From contig NC_013522.1 in assembly GCF_000024905.1 (NCBI RefSeq), forward strand, positions 558,001 to 622,000: a stretch of DNA of 64,000 bases, written 5' to 3'. This document shows, in pieces, positions 59,787 to 64,000 of this stretch. The DNA is from Thermanaerovibrio acidaminovorans DSM 6589 (GTDB lineage: Bacteria; Synergistota; Synergistia; Synergistales; Synergistaceae). Both the position numbers and the translations under genes were made by a program. Each line of letters starts with the position of its first letter. Within the stretch, counting starts at the first letter, position 1. The notes below the pieces were generated by a model. That model made no database searches. It saw only the letters and a program-made list of their open reading frames with translations, and was not told the DNA's origin.

Positions 59787-59826
59787 CCCGTGGTCTTGGC
59801 CCTGGGCGTAAGCCATCCGGAAAGAT

Positions 59827-59850
59827 AGGGAGCCCCCCAGGGGGCTCCCT
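59827..59850. terminator. Hairpin after spoVS
   Basis: AGGGAGCCCCC (59827-59837) and GGGGGCTCCCT (59840-59850) form a perfect 11-bp stem 40 bp after spoVS. A T-containing stretch (TTCGTCTTTTC) follows, consistent with a terminator. Confidence 0.7.
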
Positions 59851-59894
59851 TCGTCTTTTCGGGGTTTTCTCTTGACCGGTTTGCCCCGCGGCCC

Positions 59895-60209
59895 TCACGG
59901 ATAGGCCTCGCGAAGGATGGACCTCAGCTTCTCCGGGGTCATGGAGGCGTACACCTTACCTCGGAACTCCACCACCGGCGGTTGGGAACAGGCCCCGAGG
60001 CAGGAGCTTCTCCTGACGGTGACGCTGTGGGTCAGGTTCATCTCCTCCACCACCCTTACGGCGATATCGTAGAAGGACTTGTCACACGCCTTGCAGACCA
60101 AGAGGTTCTCGGCCCCCAGGGCGGCGCGGGTTCCCCCCAACGGGGCCGTAACGGCCACCAGTAGCGCCAGGGCCAATGCCAGGCGGAGAAATCGTTTTCC
60201 CCCTCTCAT
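59895..60209 (-). CDS. Exported thioredoxin-like [2Fe-2S] ferredoxin-type protein
   Basis: The 104-residue protein has a clear N-terminal signal peptide (RFLRLALALALLVAVTAPLG, cut near RAALGA). The mature part, about 70 residues, has CKACDKSFYD, SSCLGACSQPP and FRGKVYASMTPEKLRSIL, the four-Cys pattern of thioredoxin-fold 2Fe-2S ferredoxins (NuoE-like). These proteins are normally cytoplasmic, so export is unusual. ATG 60209 follows AGGGGG with 8-bp spacing. No partner oxidoreductase is near. Confidence 0.85.
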   Translation of the reverse strand: MRGGKRFLRLALALALLVAVTAPLGGTRAALGAENLLVCKACDKSFYDIAVRVVEEMNLTHSVTVRRSSCLGACSQPPVVEFRGKVYASMTPEKLRSILREAYP

Positions 60210-60243
60210 GCTCATCACCCCCTAAGTTTTCATCCCGTTGCCG

Positions 60244-60272
60244 ATTATATATGGCTGGCCCCGGGGTGTAAT
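60244..60272 (-). promoter_or_regulatory. Promoter of the exported ferredoxin gene
   Basis: On the minus strand ATTACA (60267-60272) and TATAAT (60244-60249) are 17 bp apart, about 35 bp upstream of the ferredoxin start. Confidence 0.55.
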
Positions 60273-60281
60273 TGGTAAAAT
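60273..60281 (+). promoter_or_regulatory. Extended -10 promoter of the hisS leader
   Basis: TTGGTAAAAT holds TG-N-TAAAAT, an extended -10 element with no good -35; the start site would be near 60288. Confidence 0.4.
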
Positions 60282-60287
60282 CTACCC

Positions 60288-60452
60288 CGGAAGGGTTGGC
60301 TTAAATGCGTATCTTACGAGCCACTTCCCCTTAAGGGACCGGAGGCTGGCCACGGACCCGATTGGCCCCTAGAGCGGTTGCAATAGGGCCCAGGATTTTA
60401 GTAATATACCAGGATAAGCCTGTGTGGATGGGGCGCTGTGTGCCCCATTTTT
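60288..60452 (+). ncRNA. Structured leader RNA upstream of hisS
   Basis: The 165-nt region before hisS has base-pairing features on the plus strand: GGCTTA (60299-60304) complements TAAGCC (60414-60419), closing a multi-branched region with internal GGCCCC/GGGCC and CCCTTAAGGG stems. It ends in a terminator 23 nt before the hisS ribosome site. I see no T-box sequence or leader peptide with His codons. It may regulate hisS by attenuation or be an independent small RNA. Confidence 0.4.
60428..60452 (+). terminator. Intrinsic terminator upstream of hisS
   Basis: ATGGGGC (60428-60434) and GCCCCAT (60442-60448) form a stem with a 7-nt loop, followed by TTTTT and an AT-rich stretch. HisS starts 34 nt later. 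Confidence 0.75.
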
Positions 60453-60485
60453 ATTATAATTTTTCAAATATTTGGGGGGATTGCG

Positions 60486-61757
60486 ATGGAACCCATAAGG
60501 GCTCCCAGGGGCACCAAGGACGTGATGCCCGACGAGTCTTGGAAGTGGGCGTACGTCATGTCCGTCTTCCGGGGGGTGGCGGATGACTTCGGCTACCGGG
60601 AGGTTCACCTTCCCATCTTCGAGCACACGGAGCTTTTCTGTCGGGGCATAGGGGACACCACCGACGTGGTGGAGAAGGAGATGTACACCTTCACTGACCG
60701 AGGGGGTAGGAGCATAACCTTAAGGCCGGAGCTCACCGCGTCGATGGTGAGGGCCTACCTGGAGCACGACCTTAGGAACCAGCAGCAGCCGGTGAAGCTC
60801 TGGAGCGTGGGTCCCATGTTTCGCTACGAGCGTCCTCAGAAGGGGCGCTACCGCCAGTTCTGGCAGGTGGACGTGGAGGCCTTGGGTTCCCAGGATCCCA
60901 TGGTGGACCTGGAGGTCATAGGCTTCTCCCTGGAGCTCTACCGGAGGCTGGGGCTCTCCAACCTGGAGGTGGTGCTCAACTCCGTGGGTTGTCCCAAGTG
61001 CAGGCCGGTGCACAGGAAGGCCCTGACTGACTTCCTGGGGGCCAAGCTGGACGGGCTCTGTGAGACCTGCCGGGGCAGGTTTCACCGGAACCCCTTGAGG
61101 ATCCTGGACTGCAAGAACCCGGACTGCAAGGCCCTCACCGAGGATGCCCCCGCCATGACGGACCACCTGTGCGACGAGTGCCGGGATCACTTCCACGCGT
61201 TGCTCAAGGGGCTGGACGCGGCGGGGGCGGTGGTAAAGCTGGACAAGCGGCTGGTTAGGGGGTTGGACTACTACACCAAGACCGCCTACGAGATCCTCTC
61301 CGGCGACCTGGGGGCCCAGAACGCAGTATGTGGCGGGGGCCGGTACGACCACCTGGCGGAGGCCATAGGGGGGCCCTTCGTCCCCGGGGTGGGCTTCGCC
61401 TCCGGGGTGGAGCGGATCGTGATAACCATGGAGAGCCAGGGGTGCTCCTTCGGCCAGGAGCCCTCCATCGACGCCTTCGTGGTGACCGCCTCGCCGGAGA
61501 TGAACGTGCGGCTCGCCGCCTCGGCGCTCCTCAAGGGGCTGAGGGCCCTGGGGGTCCGGTCGGACATGGACTACTCGGGCAAGTCCTTCAAGGCCCAGAT
61601 GAAGCTGGCCTCCCAGAGGAACGCCCCCTGGGTCTGCATAATCGGGGATGAGGAGCTCTTGAGGTCGGTGGTCACCCTTAAGGATATGGGCTCCGGTGAG
61701 CAGACCCAGGTGCCCCTGGGGGATTCGGCGGAGATAGCCAAGCGGGTTAGGGGGTAG
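60486..61757 (+). CDS. hisS: Histidyl-tRNA synthetase
   Basis: The 423-residue class II synthetase begins IRAPRGTKDVMPDESWKWAY. It has motif 2 SVGPMFRYERPQKGRYRQFW, the His-A site LVRGLDYYTKTAYEI and motif 3 GVGFASGVERIVI. A C-terminal anticodon-binding domain spans about residues 330-420. ATG 60486 follows GGGGGGATTGCG. aspS follows 7 bp later, so the two synthetases form an operon. Confidence 0.97.
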   Translation: MEPIRAPRGTKDVMPDESWKWAYVMSVFRGVADDFGYREVHLPIFEHTELFCRGIGDTTDVVEKEMYTFTDRGGRSITLRPELTASMVRAYLEHDLRNQQQPVKLWSVGPMFRYERPQKGRYRQFWQVDVEALGSQDPMVDLEVIGFSLELYRRLGLSNLEVVLNSVGCPKCRPVHRKALTDFLGAKLDGLCETCRGRFHRNPLRILDCKNPDCKALTEDAPAMTDHLCDECRDHFHALLKGLDAAGAVVKLDKRLVRGLDYYTKTAYEILSGDLGAQNAVCGGGRYDHLAEAIGGPFVPGVGFASGVERIVITMESQGCSFGQEPSIDAFVVTASPEMNVRLAASALLKGLRALGVRSDMDYSGKSFKAQMKLASQRNAPWVCIIGDEELLRSVVTLKDMGSGEQTQVPLGDSAEIAKRVRG

Positions 61758-61764
61758 TTTAGAT

Positions 61765-63564
61765 ATGGAGGTTTCCAGCCAGTTCTTCTCTGAGCGTTGG
61801 AAGAGGTCGGTCAAGTGCGGCCTGGTGGACCTCTCTATGGCGGGCAGCCAGGTGGTCCTGAACGGATGGCTTCGCCGCCGCAGGGACCTGGGGGGGATCA
61901 TATTCCTGGAGCTCTGGGATCACACCGGTGCCGTCCAGGTGGTTATAAACCCCGAGGTGGCCCCGGAGGCTCACGACAGGGCCAAGGAGGTCCGGAGCGA
62001 GTACGTGATGGCCATTCGCGGCTCCGTTCAGCGGAGGCCCCAGGGGACCGAGAACCCGGACATGCCCACCGGCCAGGTGGAGGTGGTGGCCCAGGACATA
62101 CTGGTGCTCTCCCCGTCCAAGCCGTTGCCCTTCGAGATAGGGGAGGCGGATCGGGTGGACGAGAACCTCCGGCTCCGATACCGGTTCCTGGACCTGAGGC
62201 GGGAGAGGATGCAGCATAACCTGAGGGTTAGGAGCGCCGCCGCCCAGTTCACCCGGAACTACCTGGTCCAGAACGGGTTCCTTGAGGTGGAGACTCCCAT
62301 GCTCACCAAGTCCACCCCCGAGGGGGCCAGGGACTTCCTGGTGCCCAGCCGGGTGAACCCGGGCAAGTTCTTCGCCTTGCCCCAGTCGCCCCAGATATTC
62401 AAGCAGATACTGATGGTCTCCGGCTGTGACCGCTACTTCCAGATAGTCAAGTGTTTCCGGGACGAGGACCTGAGGGCGGACAGGCAGCCGGAGTTTACCC
62501 AGGTGGACCTGGAGATGAGCTTCATCACCGAGGAGGACGTGTTCTCCCTGCTGGAGGGCTACATGAGGGGCCTCTTCAAGGAGATCCTGGGGGAGGAGAT
62601 ACCCACCCCATTCCGCAGGATCACCTGGCGGGAGGCCATGGACCTCTACGGTAGCGACAAGCCGGACCTTCGGATCCCGGAGGCCATGGTGGACCTGACG
62701 GAGGTCATGGGCTTCGAGGGGTCTCCCCTCCAGGAGGTCAAGGAGTCCGGCGGGGTGGTCAAGGGGCTTAGGCTGCCCGGCGGGGCCAAGCTATCCCGGA
62801 AGGAGGTCTCCAACCTGGAGGCCAGGGCGGTTGAGCTGGGGGCTCGGGGCCTGGCGGTGATCCAGCGCAACGGGGAGGCCCTAAAGGGTCCCTTCGTGAA
62901 GATCATGGACGAGGCCGCCAGGGCCAGGCTAATTGAGGCGTCGAACCTGGGTGACGGGGACGCGGTCCTCATCCTGGCTGACCGGTCCTGGAGGACCGCC
63001 TGCGAGGTCCTTGGGGCATTGAGGCTCGAGGTCTTCCGGTCCATGGGGCTGGTGGAGGAGGGCTGGCGCTTCCTCTGGGTGGTGGACTTCCCCCTTTTCG
63101 AGTGGGACCAGGAGGAGGGCCGGTACGTGTCGGTGCACCACCCCTTCACTTCCCCCAAGGAGGAGGACCTTGATCTGATGGAGAGGGACCCCGGATCGGT
63201 CCGGTCCAGGGCCTACGACCTGGTGCTCAACGGAAGCGAGGTGGGGGGAGGGTCCATAAGGATCCACCACCCGGTGGTTCAGGAGCGGGTCTTCAAGGCC
63301 CTTGGCTTCGAGGAGGAGCAGCTGAGGGACCGGTTCGGCTTCCTGTTGGATGCCCTATCCTACGGTACCCCGCCTCACGGGGGGCTTGCCCTTGGCTTCG
63401 ACCGGCTCACCATGATGCTCTGCGGCGCCAGGTCCATAAGGGAGGTAATGGCGTTCCCCAAGACCCAGAGGGCCCAGTGCCTACTGTCCGGGGCCCCGTC
63501 CCAGGTGGACAGGTCCCAGCTGGACGAGCTCTTCATAGCCAGCACCGCGGAGGAGGCCCAGTAG
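61765..63564 (+). CDS. aspS: Aspartyl-tRNA synthetase (bacterial type)
   Basis: The 599-residue class IIb synthetase has an N-terminal OB-fold anticodon domain (VVLNGWLRRRRDLGGIIFLE), a catalytic core with TPMLTKSTPEGARDFLVPSR, motif 2 IVKCFRDEDLRADRQPEFTQ, a GAD insertion (about 290-410) and motif 3 GGLALGFDRLTMML. The insertion domain marks the bacterial type; whether it also charges tRNA-Asn cannot be decided here. It is in an operon with hisS. Confidence 0.97.
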   Translation: MEVSSQFFSERWKRSVKCGLVDLSMAGSQVVLNGWLRRRRDLGGIIFLELWDHTGAVQVVINPEVAPEAHDRAKEVRSEYVMAIRGSVQRRPQGTENPDMPTGQVEVVAQDILVLSPSKPLPFEIGEADRVDENLRLRYRFLDLRRERMQHNLRVRSAAAQFTRNYLVQNGFLEVETPMLTKSTPEGARDFLVPSRVNPGKFFALPQSPQIFKQILMVSGCDRYFQIVKCFRDEDLRADRQPEFTQVDLEMSFITEEDVFSLLEGYMRGLFKEILGEEIPTPFRRITWREAMDLYGSDKPDLRIPEAMVDLTEVMGFEGSPLQEVKESGGVVKGLRLPGGAKLSRKEVSNLEARAVELGARGLAVIQRNGEALKGPFVKIMDEAARARLIEASNLGDGDAVLILADRSWRTACEVLGALRLEVFRSMGLVEEGWRFLWVVDFPLFEWDQEEGRYVSVHHPFTSPKEEDLDLMERDPGSVRSRAYDLVLNGSEVGGGSIRIHHPVVQERVFKALGFEEEQLRDRFGFLLDALSYGTPPHGGLALGFDRLTMMLCGARSIREVMAFPKTQRAQCLLSGAPSQVDRSQLDELFIASTAEEAQ

Positions 63565-63601
63565 GTACGACCCTTAAACCCCATTAGGGAGGTGTCTTAC
63601 G

Positions 63602-64000
63602 GTGCTTAAGGTGAGGTTCCTTGGACACGCGGCTTTTCACTTGGAGGGGGACGGGTTCAGCGCCCTGGTGGATCCGTTCTTGAGTGGCAACCCCGCATGT
63701 GCCGGGGCGGAGGGGATAGAGCCCCAGTGGATATTCGTCACCCACGGCCATGGGGATCACCTGGGTGACACGGTGTCCATCGCCAAGAGGACCGGGGCCA
63801 CGGTGGTGTGCAACTACGAGCTCTCCCTGATCCTGGGTAGGCAGGGGGTCAACACCATGGGGATGTACTTCGCCGGCAGGACCCAGATGCCCTTCGGGAC
63901 CGTGAGGATGGTGAAGGCCCTTCACGGCTCCGGGGTGGTGGAGGGGGACCGGGTGCTCTACGGAGGGCTGGCGTGCGGGTTCGTGATAGAGGCCTGTGGC
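63602..64000 (+). CDS. UPF0173 metal-dependent hydrolase, N-terminal part (runs off the right edge)
   Basis: About 133 residues are visible of a metallo-beta-lactamase fold hydrolase: VRFLGHAAFHLEGDG, ALVDPFLSGNP and the metal motif VTHGHGDHLGD (HxHxDH), followed by NYELSLILGRQGVNTMGM as in UPF0173 proteins. GTG 63602 is the start, after GGGAGG. It follows aspS by 37 bp. The substrate of the family is unknown. Confidence 0.88.
   Translation, partial: MLKVRFLGHAAFHLEGDGFSALVDPFLSGNPACAGAEGIEPQWIFVTHGHGDHLGDTVSIAKRTGATVVCNYELSLILGRQGVNTMGMYFAGRTQMPFGTVRMVKALHGSGVVEGDRVLYGGLACGFVIEACG

Noticed and set aside
60288-60452. T-box or SRP RNA before hisS
   Set aside because: No T-box consensus, and no GGAAGG/AGCA tetraloop core of SRP RNA.
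1-64000. Prophage, insertion sequence or other mobile element
   Set aside because: No transposase, integrase, phage or toxin-antitoxin gene and no terminal repeats were seen; base composition is even throughout.

Overview
The window is GC-rich, densely coded bacterial chromosome, about 64 kb, with roughly 60 protein genes, one tRNA gene and several non-coding RNA candidates. Gene content and style suggest an anaerobic Synergistota bacterium such as Thermanaerovibrio: a V-type rather than F-type ATPase, corrinoid salvage, glycogen metabolism, amino-acid and nucleoside use, many TTG/GTG starts, and G-rich Shine-Dalgarno sequences. The taxon is inferred from gene content; no marker gene was compared. 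No prophage, insertion sequence, CRISPR array or rRNA was seen.

Left part (1-24 kb): the end of a V-type ATPase operon (D, stalk, C, I; minus strand), a divergent CobT-like/BtuC/BtuD corrinoid salvage set, and a minus-strand operon of CheY-like regulator, FeoA, FeoB and TruD. Next come YchF and a plus-strand operon of an Old Yellow Enzyme, a DppA-like protein that has lost its metal ligands, and a ROK kinase. A YitT protein, an unknown small protein, a universal stress protein and ComB follow. A glycogen operon (GH57, GlgP, GlgA, GlgC, and probably an exported SYLF protein) closes this part.

Middle part (24-35 kb): a stand-alone HATPase protein, a strong 6S RNA candidate with its own promoter and terminator, a HAD hydrolase with an unassigned C-terminal domain, RarA, and a hybrid signalling protein with a decayed kinase domain. 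Then come YdcF, an EamA transporter and a GntR regulator. A corrinoid operon follows (CbiB, threonine-phosphate decarboxylase, a Cys/His-tailed DUF2703-like protein, PduO-type adenosyltransferase). About 590 bp of unexplained sequence lies before tRNA-Leu(CAA).

Right part (35-64 kb): a chemoreceptor, a NapH-like membrane ferredoxin, and a nucleoside module (ribokinase, LacI regulator with a 26-bp palindrome, BMP-type ABC importer, nucleoside hydrolase) ending in a 14-bp hairpin. PdxST and CysK follow, then ProC behind a promoter, structured leader and terminator. Next are a SIMPL protein, an RlmD-type methyltransferase, a TRIC/YicG channel, a deaminase-like amidohydrolase and a hot-dog thioesterase. 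An operon joins a basic amino-acid decarboxylase to a transporter whose binding protein and permease are fused. The window ends with YkuD, SpoVS, an exported 2Fe-2S ferredoxin-like protein, HisS (also behind a leader with a terminator), AspS and a partial UPF0173 hydrolase.

The main biological themes are corrinoid salvage and adenosylation in two clusters, nucleoside uptake and cleavage, glycogen storage and turnover, ferrous iron uptake, and RNA-level control. The least expected items are the 6S RNA candidate, the proC and hisS leaders, the pseudo-DppA between an ene-reductase and a sugar kinase, and the Cys/His-tailed protein inside the corrinoid operon.
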